A DNA stretch of 40,827 nucleotides from the NCBI RefSeq assembly GCF_900095225.1, contig NZ_LT607421.1, positions 211,055-251,881 of the forward strand. The letters are read 5' to 3'. The stretch comes from Pseudomonas sp. UMAB-08 (lineage in GTDB: Bacteria > Pseudomonadota > Gammaproteobacteria > Pseudomonadales > Pseudomonadaceae). Below are positions 1-9,568 of the stretch, piece by piece (position 1 is the first letter of the stretch; every line of letters starts with the position of its first letter). The position numbers were made by a program, and so were the translations under genes. The notes below the pieces were generated by a model. The model ran no database searches and was not told the origin of the DNA. It worked only from the letters and a program-made list of their open reading frames with translations.

Positions 1-1133
1 CCGCCAAGGAACACAATGCTCAATCCTCCGTGCTGAAACAACCAGCCGCCAAGGATGCCGCCAGCCGCCGAACCGAGGAACTGACTGGTGGAGTAAACCC
101 CCATCGCCGTGCCTTTGCCGCCTGCCGGTGACACCTTGCTGATCAACGAGGGCAGCGAAGCCTCAAGCAAGTTGAACGCGGTGAAGAACACCACCGTCCC
201 GATCACCAAAGCCCGCAACGTATCGCCGAATGCCCAGAAGAATAGCTCAGTCAGCAGCAGCACGCTGACAGCGCCGAGCAATACACGCTTCATCTGGCGT
301 TTCTTTTCGCCATAAATGATGAACGGGATCATGGCGAAGAACGAAATCAGCAACGCGGTCAGGTAGACCCACCAGTGTTGTTCCTTGGGCAAACCGGCTT
401 TTTCGACCAACGCCAAGGGCAAGGCGACGAAGCTGGACATGAGCATCGCGTGCAACACGAAGATACCTAAATCCAGGCGCAGCAAGTCGGGATGACGCAA
501 GGTCGGGCCTAAAGCCTGGCGCGCGACGCCCGATTCGCGATGCTGCAGCGGCCCGGTCGACTTCGGCACCATGAAGGCGACGATCAGAATCCCCACCAGC
601 GCCATCCCGCCCGTGGCCAGAAACAGCCCCGACAGGCCGAACGCGCGGGTCAGCAGGGGGCCGACGACCATCGCAACCGCAAAAGACAGTCCGATGGTCA
701 TGCCAATCATGGCCATGGCTTTGGTGCGGTGCTGTTCGCGGGTAAGGTCCGAGAGCAACGCCATCACCGCCGCCGAGATGGCGCCAGCCCCTTGCAGGAT
801 ACGTCCGGCGATCACGCCCCAGATCGAGTCCGCATTGGCCGCCAGCAAGCTGCCAAGGGCGAAGATGATCAAACCGATATAAATGACAGGCCGCCTGCCA
901 ATCCGGTCGGAAATCATCCCGAATGGAATCTGCAGCACCGCTTGGGTCAGGCCATAAGCGCCGATAGCCAGGCCAATGAGCGCAGGAGACGCGCCCGCCA
1001 GGTCCATGCCGTAGGTGGCCAGCACCGGCAAAACCATAAACATGCCAAGCATACGGAAGGCGAACACCAGCGCCAGACCGCTTGCTGCGCGGGTCTCGCT
1101 GCCACTCATGCGTTCGCTAAGGGGATCGTGCAT
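1..1133 (-). CDS. yajR: MFS transporter, YajR family (3' part beyond the window)
   Basis: Inner-membrane major facilitator superfamily protein, probably a proton-driven exporter of unknown substrate. Reading leftwards from ATG at 1133, the frame stays open for 377 codons to the window edge, so the C-terminus is missing. The translation is strongly hydrophobic. It carries the MFS motif A after the second helix (GMISDRIGRRP, about residues 72-82), and stretches such as RMLGMFMVLPVLATYGM, SDLTREQ.RTKAMAMIG and GTAMGVYSTSQFLG that I recognise from E. coli YajR. A GAGG Shine-Dalgarno lies 7 nt before the ATG. It is divergent from uvrA across a 129-bp gap. The family assignment is firm and the substrate unknown. 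Whether the C-terminal YAM domain of E. coli YajR is present cannot be seen. Confidence 0.9.
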   Translation of the reverse strand, partial: MHDPLSERMSGSETRAASGLALVFAFRMLGMFMVLPVLATYGMDLAGASPALIGLAIGAYGLTQAVLQIPFGMISDRIGRRPVIYIGLIIFALGSLLAANADSIWGVIAGRILQGAGAISAAVMALLSDLTREQHRTKAMAMIGMTIGLSFAVAMVVGPLLTRAFGLSGLFLATGGMALVGILIVAFMVPKSTGPLQHRESGVARQALGPTLRHPDLLRLDLGIFVLHAMLMSSFVALPLALVEKAGLPKEQHWWVYLTALLISFFAMIPFIIYGEKKRQMKRVLLGAVSVLLLTELFFWAFGDTLRALVIGTVVFFTAFNLLEASLPSLISKVSPAGGKGTAMGVYSTSQFLGSAAGGILGGWLFQHGGLSIVFLG

Positions 1134-1153
1134 GGAAAAACCTCGTGTGAACC

Positions 1154-1169
1154 GGCAGCGATTCTACCA
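1154..1169 (-). promoter_or_regulatory. Candidate extended -10 promoter for the yajR-like gene
   Basis: On the minus strand TAGAAT (1166-1161) is preceded by TGG, giving an extended -10 (TGnTAGAAT). No good -35 is seen at 17 nt. Predicted start near 1154, about 20 nt before the ATG. Pattern match only. Confidence 0.4.
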
Positions 1170-1201
1170 GTCCCATCGATGTAGAGCACATACGCGACGC
1201 T

Positions 1202-1231
1202 TTGCCGCGTAATGGCATGGAGCCGTATACT
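1202..1231 (+). promoter_or_regulatory. Sigma70-type promoter of uvrA
   Basis: TTGCCG (1202-1207), an 18-bp spacer and TATACT (1226-1231) predict a start near 1238, leaving a short leader of about 25 nt before the GTG at 1263. An upstream in-frame ATG at 1212 would lie before this start, which supports the GTG. I see no CTGT-N8-ACAG LexA box in 1134-1262. Confidence 0.6.
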
Positions 1232-1262
1232 CCCGTGTTTAAGCCCGCCAAGCGAGGCCGCA

Positions 1263-4106
1263 GTGGACAAGATCCTGATACGTGGGGCGCGAACCCACAA
1301 CCTGAAGAACATTGACCTGACCCTGCCACGCGACAAATTGATCGTCATTACCGGTCTTTCCGGTTCTGGCAAGTCGTCGCTAGCCTTCGATACGCTGTAT
1401 GCCGAAGGGCAGCGGCGCTATGTCGAGTCGCTTTCCGCGTACGCTCGTCAGTTCCTGTCGATGATGGAAAAGCCAGACGTCGATACGATCGAAGGGCTGT
1501 CGCCAGCGATTTCTATCGAACAGAAATCCACGTCGCACAACCCGCGCTCGACGGTGGGCACGATCACCGAAATCTACGATTACCTGCGCCTGCTGTATGC
1601 GCGTGTCGGCCAGCCTCGCTGCCCGGACCACGATATTCCACTGGAAGCGCAGACGGTCAGCCAGATGGTCGACCTGGTGCTGGCGCAGCCTGAAGGCAGC
1701 AAGCTGATGCTGCTGGCGCCTGTGGTTCGCGAGCGCAAGGGCGAGCACCTGGCGATTTTCGAAGAGCTGCGTGCTCAAGGCTTCGTCCGCGCACGGGTCA
1801 ACGGCAGGCTATGTGAACTCGATGAACTGCCCAAGCTGGATAAACAGAAGAAGCACTCCATCGACGTGGTGGTTGACCGGTTCAAGGTTCGTGAAGACAT
1901 GCAGCAGCGTCTGGCGGAGTCCTTCGAAACCGCGCTGAAACTGGCTGACGGTATCGCCTGGGTCGCGCCGATGGATGACGAGCCGGGCGAGGAAATGATT
2001 TTCTCCGCGCGTTTTGCCTGCCCGATCTGTGGGCACGCCATCAGCGAGCTAGAACCCAAGCTGTTCTCCTTTAATAACCCGGCTGGCGCATGTCCGACCT
2101 GCGACGGTCTGGGCGTGAAGCAGTTTTTCGACATCAAGCGCCTGGTCAATGGCGAGCTGACGCTGGCCGAAGGCGCGATTCGTGGCTGGGACCGGCGCAA
2201 CGTCTATTATTTCCAGATGCTCGGCTCCCTGGCCAACCACTACGGGTTCAGCCTCGAGGTGCCGTTCAACGAATTGCCCGCCGATCAGCAGAAAATTCTT
2301 CTGAATGGCAGCGGCACGCAGAACGTCGACTTCCGCTATCTCAATGATCGCGGCGACATCGTCAAGCGTGCGCACCCGTTCGAAGGCATCGTGCCCAATC
2401 TCGAGCGGCGTTATCGCGAGACCGAGTCGGCCACGGTGCGCGAAGAACTGGCCAAGTTCCTCAGCACTCAGCCCTGCCCGGATTGCCGTGGCACCCGTCT
2501 GCGTCGTGAGGCGCGGCATGTCTGGGTCGGCGAAAAAACCCTGCCGGCCGTGACCAATCTGCCCATCGGCGATGCTACCGAGTACTTCAGCACGCTGAAA
2601 CTGACCGGACGGCGCGGCGAAATTGCCGACAAGATCCTCAAGGAAATTCGCGAGCGCCTGCAGTTCCTGGTCAACGTCGGCCTGGATTATCTGTCCCTGG
2701 ACCGCAGCGCCGATACCTTGTCTGGCGGTGAAGCCCAACGTATTCGCCTGGCCAGCCAGATCGGCGCGGGCCTCGTCGGGGTCCTGTATATCCTCGATGA
2801 ACCGTCGATTGGCTTGCATCAACGGGACAACGACCGGCTGTTGGGCACGCTCAAGCACCTGCGTGACATCGGCAATACGGTGATCGTGGTCGAGCATGAC
2901 GAAGACGCTATTCGTCTGGCTGACTACGTGGTGGACATCGGCCCTGGGGCCGGTATTCATGGCGGGCACATCGTTGCCCAAGGCACTCCGGCCGAAGTCA
3001 TGGCGCACCCTGATTCGCTGACTGGCAAATACTTGTCAGGCCGGGTGAAGATCGAAGTGCCAGCCAAGCGCACGCCACGCGACAAAAAACTGAACCTGAC
3101 CCTCAAGGGCGCGCGCGGCAACAACTTGCACAATGTCGATCTGGAAATCCCGATCGGTCTGCTGACCTGCGTGACCGGTGTTTCCGGCTCGGGCAAGTCG
3201 ACGCTGATCAACAACACCCTGTTCCCGCTCAGCGCCACTGCTCTCAATGGCGCAACCACGCTAGAGGCAGCGGCGCACGACAGCATCGACGGCCTTCAGC
3301 ACCTGGATAAAGTCGTCGATATCGACCAAAGCCCCATCGGTCGTACGCCGCGCTCCAACCCGGCGACGTATACCGGGCTGTTCACACCGATTCGCGAATT
3401 GTTTTCCGGTGTTCCCGAGTCGCGCTCGCGCGGGTACGGCCCGGGGCGTTTCTCGTTCAACGTGAAAGGCGGGCGTTGTGAGGCGTGCCAGGGAGATGGC
3501 CTGATCAAGGTCGAGATGCACTTTCTGCCGGACATCTACGTGCCTTGCGATGTGTGCAAGAGCAAGCGCTATAACCGCGAAACACTGGAAATCAAATACA
3601 AGAGCAAGAACATCCACGAAGTGCTGGAGATGACCATCGAGGAAGCTCGGGTGTTCTTCGATGCCGTACCTGCACTGGCGCGCAAACTGCAAACGCTGAT
3701 GGATGTGGGGCTGTCGTACATCAAGCTGGGGCAGTCCGCGACCACGCTGTCGGGCGGCGAGGCGCAGCGGGTCAAGCTGTCACGCGAGCTGTCCAAGCGC
3801 GATACCGGCAAGACGCTGTACATCCTCGATGAGCCGACCACCGGTTTGCACTTCGCCGATATTCAGCAGTTGCTCGACGTACTGCATCGTTTGCGCGATC
3901 ACGGGAATACCGTGGTGGTGATCGAGCACAACCTGGACGTGATCAAGACCGCTGACTGGTTGGTGGACCTGGGTCCGGAAGGCGGTTCCAAGGGCGGTCA
4001 GATCATCGCCTGCGGTACCCCGGAGGAAGTCGCAGAGATGAAGCAGTCTTACACCGGCCACTACCTCAAACCGCTGCTGCTTCGGGATAAAGCCGACGCA
4101 GTCTAG
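1263..4106 (+). CDS. uvrA: Excinuclease ABC subunit A (UvrA)
   Basis: DNA damage-recognition ATPase of nucleotide excision repair; the UvrA dimer finds bulky lesions and loads UvrB. The 947-aa product has the tandem ABC layout: Walker A GLSGSGKS at residues 31-38, a zinc module (CPIC and CPTC pairs near 255-280), signature LSGGEAQR near 490, a second Walker A GVSGSGKS, a zinc module CEAC/CDVC, a second LSGGEAQR, and Walker B ILDEP in both halves. I chose GTG at 1263 because [16 protein letters not shown] is the usual N-terminus, GAGG lies 5 nt upstream, and the promoter at 1202-1231 would exclude the longer form from 1212. Length is normal and no residue looks lost. It ends convergently with the ferritin gene at a shared terminator. 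Confidence 0.98.
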   Translation: MDKILIRGARTHNLKNIDLTLPRDKLIVITGLSGSGKSSLAFDTLYAEGQRRYVESLSAYARQFLSMMEKPDVDTIEGLSPAISIEQKSTSHNPRSTVGTITEIYDYLRLLYARVGQPRCPDHDIPLEAQTVSQMVDLVLAQPEGSKLMLLAPVVRERKGEHLAIFEELRAQGFVRARVNGRLCELDELPKLDKQKKHSIDVVVDRFKVREDMQQRLAESFETALKLADGIAWVAPMDDEPGEEMIFSARFACPICGHAISELEPKLFSFNNPAGACPTCDGLGVKQFFDIKRLVNGELTLAEGAIRGWDRRNVYYFQMLGSLANHYGFSLEVPFNELPADQQKILLNGSGTQNVDFRYLNDRGDIVKRAHPFEGIVPNLERRYRETESATVREELAKFLSTQPCPDCRGTRLRREARHVWVGEKTLPAVTNLPIGDATEYFSTLKLTGRRGEIADKILKEIRERLQFLVNVGLDYLSLDRSADTLSGGEAQRIRLASQIGAGLVGVLYILDEPSIGLHQRDNDRLLGTLKHLRDIGNTVIVVEHDEDAIRLADYVVDIGPGAGIHGGHIVAQGTPAEVMAHPDSLTGKYLSGRVKIEVPAKRTPRDKKLNLTLKGARGNNLHNVDLEIPIGLLTCVTGVSGSGKSTLINNTLFPLSATALNGATTLEAAAHDSIDGLQHLDKVVDIDQSPIGRTPRSNPATYTGLFTPIRELFSGVPESRSRGYGPGRFSFNVKGGRCEACQGDGLIKVEMHFLPDIYVPCDVCKSKRYNRETLEIKYKSKNIHEVLEMTIEEARVFFDAVPALARKLQTLMDVGLSYIKLGQSATTLSGGEAQRVKLSRELSKRDTGKTLYILDEPTTGLHFADIQQLLDVLHRLRDHGNTVVVIEHNLDVIKTADWLVDLGPEGGSKGGQIIACGTPEEVAEMKQSYTGHYLKPLLLRDKADAV

Positions 4107-4120
4107 CCGGTGCGCTAACG

Positions 4121-4159
4121 AAAAAGCCCTGCCGCAGTTCATCTGTGGCAGGGCTTTTC
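4121..4159. terminator. Bidirectional terminator between uvrA and the ferritin gene
   Basis: A perfect 12-bp inverted repeat, AAAAGCCCTGCC (4122-4133) and GGCAGGGCTTTT (4147-4158), has A-rich and T-rich flanks, so it should work for both convergent genes. It starts 15 bp after the uvrA stop and lies 20 bp beyond the ferritin stop. Confidence 0.9.
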
Positions 4160-4178
4160 TATGGGTGCGGTGCGGGAA

Positions 4179-4643
4179 TCAGAACTGCGATTGCAGGTAA
4201 TTCTCCAGACCGATCAACTTGATCAGGCCGAACTGCTGTTCCAGCCAGTACGTGTGATCTTCTTCGGTGTCGGCCAACTGAATACGCAGGATTTCACGGG
4301 TCACGTAATCCTTGTGCAGCTCGCAGAGCTCGATGCCCTTGCAAAGCGCGGCACGGACCTTGTACTCCAGGCGTAAATCGCTGGCGAGCATCTCAGGGAC
4401 CGTGGTGCCTACGTCCAGATCATCGGGGCGCATGCGCGGCGTGCCTTCGAGCATCAGGATCCGGCGCATCAAGGCATCGGCGTGCTGGGTCTCTTCTTCC
4501 ATTTCGTGGTTGATACGCTCGTAGAGCTTGCTGAAGCCCCAGTCCTCGTACATCCGCGAATGAATAAAATATTGATCGCGGGCTGACAGCTCCCCCGTCA
4601 GCAGCGTGTTGAGGTAATCGATTACGTCCGGGTGACCTTGCAT
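4179..4643 (-). CDS. ftnA: Bacterial ferritin (bfrA/ftnA type, no haem ligand)
   Basis: Cytoplasmic 24-mer iron-storage protein that oxidises Fe(II) at a di-iron centre and stores ferric mineral. The 154-aa product begins [12 protein letters not shown] like bacterioferritins and keeps ferroxidase ligands E18, E51, H54, E127 and H130, with a Glu at 93 near the usual 94. Residue 52 is Thr, whereas true bacterioferritins have Met52 as haem ligand. That matches the P. aeruginosa protein first called BfrA and later shown to be a haem-less ferritin, FtnA. ATG 4643 is preferred to 4652 because AGGGAG lies 9 nt upstream. It is downstream of katA on the same strand with a terminator between. In P. aeruginosa BfrA/FtnA is reported to support KatA activity, presumably by iron supply. 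Confidence 0.93.
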   Translation of the reverse strand: MQGHPDVIDYLNTLLTGELSARDQYFIHSRMYEDWGFSKLYERINHEMEEETQHADALMRRILMLEGTPRMRPDDLDVGTTVPEMLASDLRLEYKVRAALCKGIELCELHKDYVTREILRIQLADTEEDHTYWLEQQFGLIKLIGLENYLQSQF

Positions 4644-4754
4644 CGCCCTCATCTCCCTGCTTGAAAGTCCGTAGTTTGAACCAACCCGCCGAGGAGGTCA
4701 CTTCACAAAAAGCCAGAAAGTGTGAAAAACGGCGAAAGCGGGACAATCCAATAC

Positions 4755-4781
4755 GAAAAACCGCCCCAATGAGGGCGGTTC
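4755..4781 (-). terminator. Intrinsic terminator after katA
   Basis: On the minus strand AACCGCCC (4780-4773), a short loop, GGGGCGGTT and a TTTTT run (4760-4756) lie about 18 nt after the katA stop. It separates katA from the ferritin gene. I see no convincing sigma70 promoter for the ferritin gene between it and 4643, only an inverted repeat at 4702-4726. Confidence 0.85.
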
Positions 4782-4797
4782 TGGTTATCGCTTCGAC

Positions 4798-6252
4798 TTA
4801 GACCTGGCTCAGTTGTACGTCGAGGGCTTTGGCGACGCCTTCGCCGTACGCAGGATCAGCCTTGTAGAAGTACTGGAGCTGACGTTGCACGACATCAGCC
4901 GTCACACCGGCCATCGCACCGGCGATGTTGCCGATCAAGAGTGCTTTCTGTGCATCGTCCATCAGGTTAAAGAGCGCACCCGCGTGACTGAAGTAATCAC
5001 CGTCCTGACGATGATCGTAACGTGTGGCCTCACCGGTCAGTGCCAACCCTGGCTCAGCATAACGTGGCGCCTGTTTAGGGGCGTCAGCGTAGCTGTTGGG
5101 TTCGTAGTTAGGCGTTCCACCACCATTGCTTCCAAAGCTCATGGCGCCATCACGCTGATAGCTGTTAACCGGGCTTTTTGGCGCGTTGATCGGCAATTGC
5201 TGGTGGTTGGTACCGACACGATAGCGCTGTGCATCGGCGTAGGCAAAGACACGCCCTTGCAGCATGCGATCAGGCGACAAGCCAACACCGGGCACCATAT
5301 TACTTGGCGCAAACGCAGCCTGTTCGACTTCGGCGAAGTAGTTTTGAGGGTTGCGGTTCAGCTCAAATTCACCGACCTCAATCAACGGGTACTCCTTCTG
5401 CGACCAGGTTTTGGTCACGTCAAAAGGGTTCTCGTGATGGGCAGCGGCCTGAGCCTCGGTCATGATCTGGATGCACACCCGCCATTTCGGGAAGTCACCC
5501 TTCTCGATCGCGGTAAACAGATCGCGCTGGGAATAATCCGGGTCAGTACCTGCCAGGCCAGCGGCGTCGGCAGGGGCCAGGTTCTTGATACCTTGCTGGG
5601 TCTTGTAGTGCCATTTGACCCAATGACGCTCACCCGTCGCGCTGATCAGGCTATAAGTGTGGCTGCCGAAGCCGTGCATGTGACGGTAGCCGTCCGGAAT
5701 GCCACGGTCCGAAAACAGGATCGTGACCTGGTGCAGCGCCTCAGGCGAGTGCGACCAGAAGTCCCACATCATTTGCGCGCTTTTCAGGTTGGATTGGGGC
5801 AGACGTTTTTGGGTGTGAATGAAGTCCGGGAATTTAAGCGGGTCACGGATAAAGAAAACAGGCGTGTTGTTCCCAACGATGTCCCAGTTACCTTCTTCGG
5901 TATAGAACTTGATCGAGAAGCCGCGCGGGTCACGCTCGGTGTCTGCCGAACCTCGTTCGCCACCGACGGTGGAAAAACGCATGAAAATGGGCGTCTGCTT
6001 GCCCACGGACTCAAACAATTTAGCGCTGGTGTACTGCGTGATATCGCGATTAACCGTGAATGTACCGTGAGCGCCCGAGCCTTTCGCGTGCACGCGGCGT
6101 TCCGGGATGTTCTCGCGATTGAAGTGTGCGAGTTTCTCGATCAGGTGAAAATCGTCGAGTAACAGTGGGCCACGCGGGCCCGCGGACCGGGAGTTCTGGT
6201 TGTCAGCGACTGGAGCGCCACTGGCAGTCGTAATCGTTTTATTCTGGCTCAT
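4798..6252 (-). CDS. katA: Catalase KatA, small-subunit haem catalase
   Basis: Disproportionates hydrogen peroxide to water and oxygen; main vegetative catalase of Pseudomonas. The 484-aa length is that of the small-subunit catalases. Visible are the distal histidine in [12 protein letters not shown] (about residue 55), the distal Asn in GNWDIVGNN (about 128), and the proximal-Tyr motif [14 protein letters not shown] (about residue 335). NADPH-binding residues were not checked one by one. There is no signal peptide, so it is cytoplasmic. Start ATG 6252 has AGAGGAAG about 7 nt upstream. It has its own AT-rich promoter region (6311-6370) with a possible OxyR half-site and its own terminator. 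Confidence 0.97.
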   Translation of the reverse strand: MSQNKTITTASGAPVADNQNSRSAGPRGPLLLDDFHLIEKLAHFNRENIPERRVHAKGSGAHGTFTVNRDITQYTSAKLFESVGKQTPIFMRFSTVGGERGSADTERDPRGFSIKFYTEEGNWDIVGNNTPVFFIRDPLKFPDFIHTQKRLPQSNLKSAQMMWDFWSHSPEALHQVTILFSDRGIPDGYRHMHGFGSHTYSLISATGERHWVKWHYKTQQGIKNLAPADAAGLAGTDPDYSQRDLFTAIEKGDFPKWRVCIQIMTEAQAAAHHENPFDVTKTWSQKEYPLIEVGEFELNRNPQNYFAEVEQAAFAPSNMVPGVGLSPDRMLQGRVFAYADAQRYRVGTNHQQLPINAPKSPVNSYQRDGAMSFGSNGGGTPNYEPNSYADAPKQAPRYAEPGLALTGEATRYDHRQDGDYFSHAGALFNLMDDAQKALLIGNIAGAMAGVTADVVQRQLQYFYKADPAYGEGVAKALDVQLSQV

Positions 6253-6339
6253 ACGAAATCTTCCTCTCTAACGTGTCCAGCCGGCTAAACGGCTTGAGAG
6301 GAGTATTCGCCAAATTTATCACACCATCAAATTTATTAA

Positions 6340-6367
6340 ATTATAAACATCGATAGATTATTACTAA
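6340..6367 (-). promoter_or_regulatory. Candidate katA promoter with OxyR-like element
   Basis: In the AT-rich stretch before katA the minus strand has a consensus TATAAT (6345-6340) with no good -35. Overlapping the -35 position is TTAG-N7-CTAT (6367-6353), one tetramer pair of the OxyR consensus ATAG-N7-CTAT. The second pair is not recognisable. An activator-dependent promoter would fit, but the site is a guess. Confidence 0.4.
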
Positions 6368-6378
6368 TAGTCCAGACA

Positions 6379-6409
6379 CAAAAAACCGGGCACTAGGCCC
6401 GGTTTTTTG
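6379..6409 (-). terminator. Terminator of the alpha operon (after rplQ)
   Basis: ACCGGGC (6385-6391), a 5-nt loop and GCCCGGT (6397-6403) are flanked by A and T runs. On the minus strand the stem is followed by TTTTT, 15-20 nt after the rplQ stop. It lies directly upstream of the katA promoter region and isolates katA from ribosomal-gene read-through. Confidence 0.92.
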
Positions 6410-6423
6410 TACAGACTGACGTC

Positions 6424-6810
6424 TTATTCAGCAGCTTCTACAACACCACCAACCGGACGATCAACCAGTTCGACGTACGCCATAGGCGCGTTGTCGCCAG
6501 TGCGGAAACCGCACTTGAGGATGCGCAGGTAGCCACCCTCACGGGTTGCATAACGCTTGCCCAGGTCGTTGAACAGCTTACCAACGATGGCTTTCGAACG
6601 AGTACGGTCGAAGGCCAGACGGCGGTTAGCCAAGCTGTCTGTCTTAGCCAGGGTGATCAGCGGCTCGGCAACGCGGCGCAGTTCCTTGGCTTTCGGCAGT
6701 GTAGTTTTGATCAGCTCGTGCTCAAACAGCGACACCGCCATGTTTTGAAACATGGCCTTACGGTGTGAGCTGGTGCGGCTCAGGTGACGACCACTTTTAC
6801 GATGACGCAT
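6424..6810 (-). CDS. rplQ: 50S ribosomal protein L17
   Basis: Large-subunit protein near the polypeptide exit tunnel. The 128-aa product begins [21 protein letters not shown], the family N-terminus, and shows the L17 core [20 protein letters not shown]. Length is typical for Pseudomonas. It is the last gene of the alpha operon, 42 bp after rpoA, and is followed by a strong terminator. Confidence 0.98.
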   Translation of the reverse strand: MRHRKSGRHLSRTSSHRKAMFQNMAVSLFEHELIKTTLPKAKELRRVAEPLITLAKTDSLANRRLAFDRTRSKAIVGKLFNDLGKRYATREGGYLRILKCGFRTGDNAPMAYVELVDRPVGGVVEAAE

Positions 6811-6852
6811 GGTTCATTCCTTACCAAACACAACGTTCGGTGATTACGACGA

Positions 6853-7854
6853 TCAGGCAGTCGCCTTGTCGTCCTTCTTAAGACTTGCAGGCGGCCAGTT
6901 GTCGAGGCGCATGCCGAGGGACAGACCACGGGAGGCCAGAACGTCCTTGATTTCAGTCAAGGATTTCTTACCCAGGTTCGGAGTCTTCAACAGTTCTACT
7001 TCGGTACGCTGAATCAGGTCGCCGATGTAGTAAATGTTCTCCGCCTTAAGGCAGTTGGCCGAACGTACAGTCAGTTCCAGATCGTCAACCGGACGGAGAA
7101 GGATCGGATCGATCTCGTCTTCCTGTTCGATAACCACTGGCTCACTGTCACCTTTGAGATCGACGAACGCAGCCAACTGCTGTTGCAGAATGGTTGCAGC
7201 GCGGCGAATAGCCTCTTCAGGATCCAGGGTACCGTTGGTTTCCAGATCAATAACCAGCTTGTCCAGGTTAGTACGCTGTTCGACACGGGCGTTTTCCACC
7301 ACGTATGCGATACGGCGAACCGGGCTGAACGAAGAGTCAAGCTGCAAGCGACCAATGCTGCGGCTTTCGTCTTCATCGCTCTGACGCGAATCGGCCGGTT
7401 CATAACCACGACCACGAGCTACGGTGAGCTTCATGTTCAAGGCGCCGTTAGACGCCAGGTTAGCGATTACGTGATCGGGATTAACGATCTCGACATCATG
7501 ATCCAGCTGAATATCGGCAGCGGTAACCACCCCCGAACCCTTCTTCGACAAGGTCAGCGTAACTTCGTCTCGACCGTGCAGCTTGATAGCCAGACCTTTA
7601 AGGTTCAACAGGATTTCAATTACGTCTTCCTGTACACCTTCGATGGCGCTGTACTCATGGAGTACACCGTCAATCTCGGCCTCGACTACTGCACAGCCGG
7701 GCATTGAGGACAACAGGATGCGTCGCAGCGCGTTGCCCAGGGTGTGGCCGAAACCACGCTCGAGAGGCTCGAGAGTGATCTTGGCGCGGGTTGGACTGAC
7801 AACCTGCACATCAATATGGCGGGGTGTCAGGAACTCATTTACCGAAATCTGCAT
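6853..7854 (-). CDS. rpoA: RNA polymerase subunit alpha
   Basis: Forms the dimer on which beta and beta-prime assemble; its C-terminal domain binds UP elements and activators. The 333-aa product has the N-terminal assembly domain (about 1-235, with [19 protein letters not shown] at the dimer interface), a flexible acidic linker, and the C-terminal domain with the DNA-contact motif RSANCLK and later [12 protein letters not shown]. Length matches other Pseudomonas alphas. It lies 22 bp after rpsD and before rplQ, the standard alpha-operon order, so alpha is made together with ribosomal proteins. Confidence 0.99.
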   Translation of the reverse strand: MQISVNEFLTPRHIDVQVVSPTRAKITLEPLERGFGHTLGNALRRILLSSMPGCAVVEAEIDGVLHEYSAIEGVQEDVIEILLNLKGLAIKLHGRDEVTLTLSKKGSGVVTAADIQLDHDVEIVNPDHVIANLASNGALNMKLTVARGRGYEPADSRQSDEDESRSIGRLQLDSSFSPVRRIAYVVENARVEQRTNLDKLVIDLETNGTLDPEEAIRRAATILQQQLAAFVDLKGDSEPVVIEQEDEIDPILLRPVDDLELTVRSANCLKAENIYYIGDLIQRTEVELLKTPNLGKKSLTEIKDVLASRGLSLGMRLDNWPPASLKKDDKATA

Positions 7855-7876
7855 GGATGCACCTATTTTCTAGCCC

Positions 7877-8497
7877 TTACTTGGAGTAGAGCTCGACAAT
7901 CAGGCTTTCGTTGATGTCGGCGGACAGATCACTGCGAGCTGGAACGTTTTTGAAGACGCCAGATTTTTTCTCAGTGTCTACTTCTACCCATTCTACGCGG
8001 CCACGTTGGGCACACAGATCGAGAGCTTGGACAATGCGCAGTTGGTTCTTTGCCTTCTCGCGAATAGCGACCACGTCACCAGGGCGAACCTGATAGGACG
8101 GTACGTTAACGGTTTTGCCGTTAATGCTGATCGATTTGTGCGATACCAGCTGACGGGATTCGGCACGAGTAGAGCCAAAACCCATACGGTATACAACGTT
8201 ATCCAAACGGCATTCGAGCAATTGCAGCAGGTTCTCACCAGTAGCGCCTTTCTTGCCGGCTGCTTCTTTGTAATAACCGCTGAATTGACGTTCGAGAACG
8301 CCGTAAATACGACGGACCTTCTGCTTTTCACGCAGTTGGGTGCCGTAATCGGATTGGCGACCGCGGCGTTGGCCGTGGATACCTGGGGCTGCTTCGATGT
8401 TGCACTTGGATTCGATAGCGCGGACGCCGCTCTTCAAGAAGAGATCGGTGCCTTCACGACGTGCAAGTTTGCATTTTGGACCAATGTAACGAGCCAT
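7877..8497 (-). CDS. rpsD: 30S ribosomal protein S4
   Basis: Primary 16S-rRNA binder that starts assembly of the 5' domain and lines the mRNA entry tunnel. The 206-aa product begins [16 protein letters not shown] and has the central S4 RNA-binding domain (about 94-155, including [10 protein letters not shown] and [10 protein letters not shown]). Only two cysteines are seen in the N-terminal part, so this is the zinc-free form as in E. coli. In E. coli S4 represses translation of its own operon at the rpsM leader; whether that holds here is unknown. It lies 18 bp after rpsK. Confidence 0.98.
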   Translation of the reverse strand: MARYIGPKCKLARREGTDLFLKSGVRAIESKCNIEAAPGIHGQRRGRQSDYGTQLREKQKVRRIYGVLERQFSGYYKEAAGKKGATGENLLQLLECRLDNVVYRMGFGSTRAESRQLVSHKSISINGKTVNVPSYQVRPGDVVAIREKAKNQLRIVQALDLCAQRGRVEWVEVDTEKKSGVFKNVPARSDLSADINESLIVELYSK

Positions 8498-8515
8498 TTC
8501 TTACAGTCTCCTGGA

Positions 8516-8905
8516 TTACACGCGGCGCTTCTTCGGCGGACGGCACCCGTTGTGCGGGATTGGCGTCACGTCGGTGATACTGGCGATCTTGTAGCCACAG
8601 CCGTTCAAAGCACGAACAGCGGACTCACGACCTGGACCTGGACCCTTGACGTTAACGTCGAGGTTCTTCAGGCCGTATTCCAGCGCAGCTTGACCAGCAC
8701 GTTCAGCAGCTACTTGAGCAGCGAACGGGGTGGACTTGCGAGAACCGCGGAAACCCGAGCCGCCTGAGGTAGCCCAAGAAAGCGCGTTACCTTGACGATC
8801 GGTAATGGTGACGATTGTGTTGTTAAAAGACGCGTGGATGTGGGCGATGCCATCAACCACTGTCTTTTTAACTTTTTTACGAGGACGAGCAGCAGGTTTT
8901 GCCAT
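8516..8905 (-). CDS. rpsK: 30S ribosomal protein S11
   Basis: Platform protein of the small subunit near the E site and the mRNA 3' end. The 129-aa product shows [22 protein letters not shown], the usual S11 signature, and the basic C-terminal tail ending PPKKRRV. It lies 30 bp after rpsM and 18 bp before rpsD in the alpha operon. Nothing is unusual. Confidence 0.98.
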   Translation of the reverse strand: MAKPAARPRKKVKKTVVDGIAHIHASFNNTIVTITDRQGNALSWATSGGSGFRGSRKSTPFAAQVAAERAGQAALEYGLKNLDVNVKGPGPGRESAVRALNGCGYKIASITDVTPIPHNGCRPPKKRRV

Positions 8906-8935
8906 GACTAAATTCCTGTCGTTGCGCTGGTGCGA

Positions 8936-9292
8936 TTACTTGCGGATCGGCTTACGCGGACCTTTGCGAGTACGCGCGTTGGTCTTGGTACGCTGACCGC
9001 GTACTGGAAGACCACGACGATGGCGAAGGCCGCGGTAGCAGCCCAAATCCATCAAGCGCTTGATTTTCATGTTGATTTCGCGACGCAGATCACCTTCAGT
9101 GGTGACCTTTGCCACTTCGCCACGCAGCTGTTCAATCTGCTCGTCGCTCAGATCTTTGATCTTCACCGCTGGGTTAACCCCAGTGGTTGCACAAATTTTC
9201 TGTGCGGTGGTGCGACCAACACCATAGATGTAGGTCAACGAGATAACAGTATGCTTGTTATCTGGAATGTTAACGCCTGCAATACGGGCCAT
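8936..9292 (-). CDS. rpsM: 30S ribosomal protein S13
   Basis: Head protein of the small subunit; bridges to the 50S (L5) and contacts P-site tRNA with its basic tail. The 118-aa product begins [14 protein letters not shown], has the helix-two-turns-helix core and [14 protein letters not shown], and ends in a Lys/Arg-rich tail ([18 protein letters not shown]). It is the first gene of the alpha operon; a consensus promoter lies at 9352-9380 and the leader is about 55 nt. GGAG lies 9-10 nt before the ATG. Confidence 0.98.
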   Translation of the reverse strand: MARIAGVNIPDNKHTVISLTYIYGVGRTTAQKICATTGVNPAVKIKDLSDEQIEQLRGEVAKVTTEGDLRREINMKIKRLMDLGCYRGLRHRRGLPVRGQRTKTNARTRKGPRKPIRK

Positions 9293-9346
9293 TCAGTGGG
9301 ACTCCAATTGACAGCTACCTACGCCCCGGAAGCCAAGAAATAGGGC
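9293..9346 (-). promoter_or_regulatory. Leader of the alpha operon, candidate S4 control site
   Basis: About 55 nt between the predicted start near 9345 and the rpsM ATG. It can pair CGCCC with GGGCG around a 15-nt loop. In E. coli a pseudoknot here binds S4 to block translation. Position is analogous, but I cannot confirm the fold. Confidence 0.35.
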
Positions 9347-9351
9347 GCGAG

Positions 9352-9380
9352 ATAATATCGCTGTAATAACAAATAATCAA
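9352..9380 (-). promoter_or_regulatory. Promoter of the alpha operon (rpsM)
   Basis: On the minus strand TTGATT (9380-9375), 17 bp and TATTAT (9357-9352) form a near-consensus sigma70 promoter in the gap between rpmJ and rpsM. The -35 directly abuts the hairpin at 9381-9404. Confidence 0.8.
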
Positions 9381-9405
9381 CCCAGCAGCGCACTAGCTGC
9401 CGGGC
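9381..9405 (-). terminator. Terminator-like hairpin after rpmJ (end of spc genes)
   Basis: CCCAGCAGC (9381-9389) pairs with GCTGCCGGG (9396-9404), one G-T wobble, around a 6-nt loop. On the minus strand it is followed by the moderately T-rich TTGATTATTTGTT, whose first six bases are the -35 of the rpsM promoter. It may be a weak terminator or only a boundary element. Confidence 0.6.
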
Positions 9406-9423
9406 TTTAAGCACAAATCACAA

Positions 9424-9540
9424 TCAGCCTTGGCGCTGTTTATGACGTGGTTCCGCGCTGCAAATTACTCGAACAACACCTTCGCGGCGAATAATCTTGC
9501 AGTTACGGCACAGCTTTTTCACCGATGCACGAACTTTCAT
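9424..9540 (-). CDS. rpmJ: 50S ribosomal protein L36 (zinc-binding form)
   Basis: Smallest large-subunit protein, a zinc ribbon that stabilises 23S rRNA. I read 38 codons from ATG 9540 to TGA at 9424: [15 protein letters not shown] at the N-terminus, with C11, C14, C27 and H33 in the zinc positions. It is therefore the zinc-containing version rather than a C-minus paralogue. It is 28 bp after secY, the last gene before the alpha operon. Confidence 0.97.
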
Positions 9541-9568
9541 CACCAACTCCTCGAACCTTATGGGTGCT

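Noticed and set aside
540..1184. Open frame on the + strand opposite the yajR-like gene
   Set aside because: Low-complexity basic translation opposite a clear MFS frame with conserved motifs.
1212..1262. Longer uvrA from ATG 1212
   Set aside because: The extra 17 residues are not in the family, the ATG would precede the predicted transcript start, and GTG 1263 has a Shine-Dalgarno.
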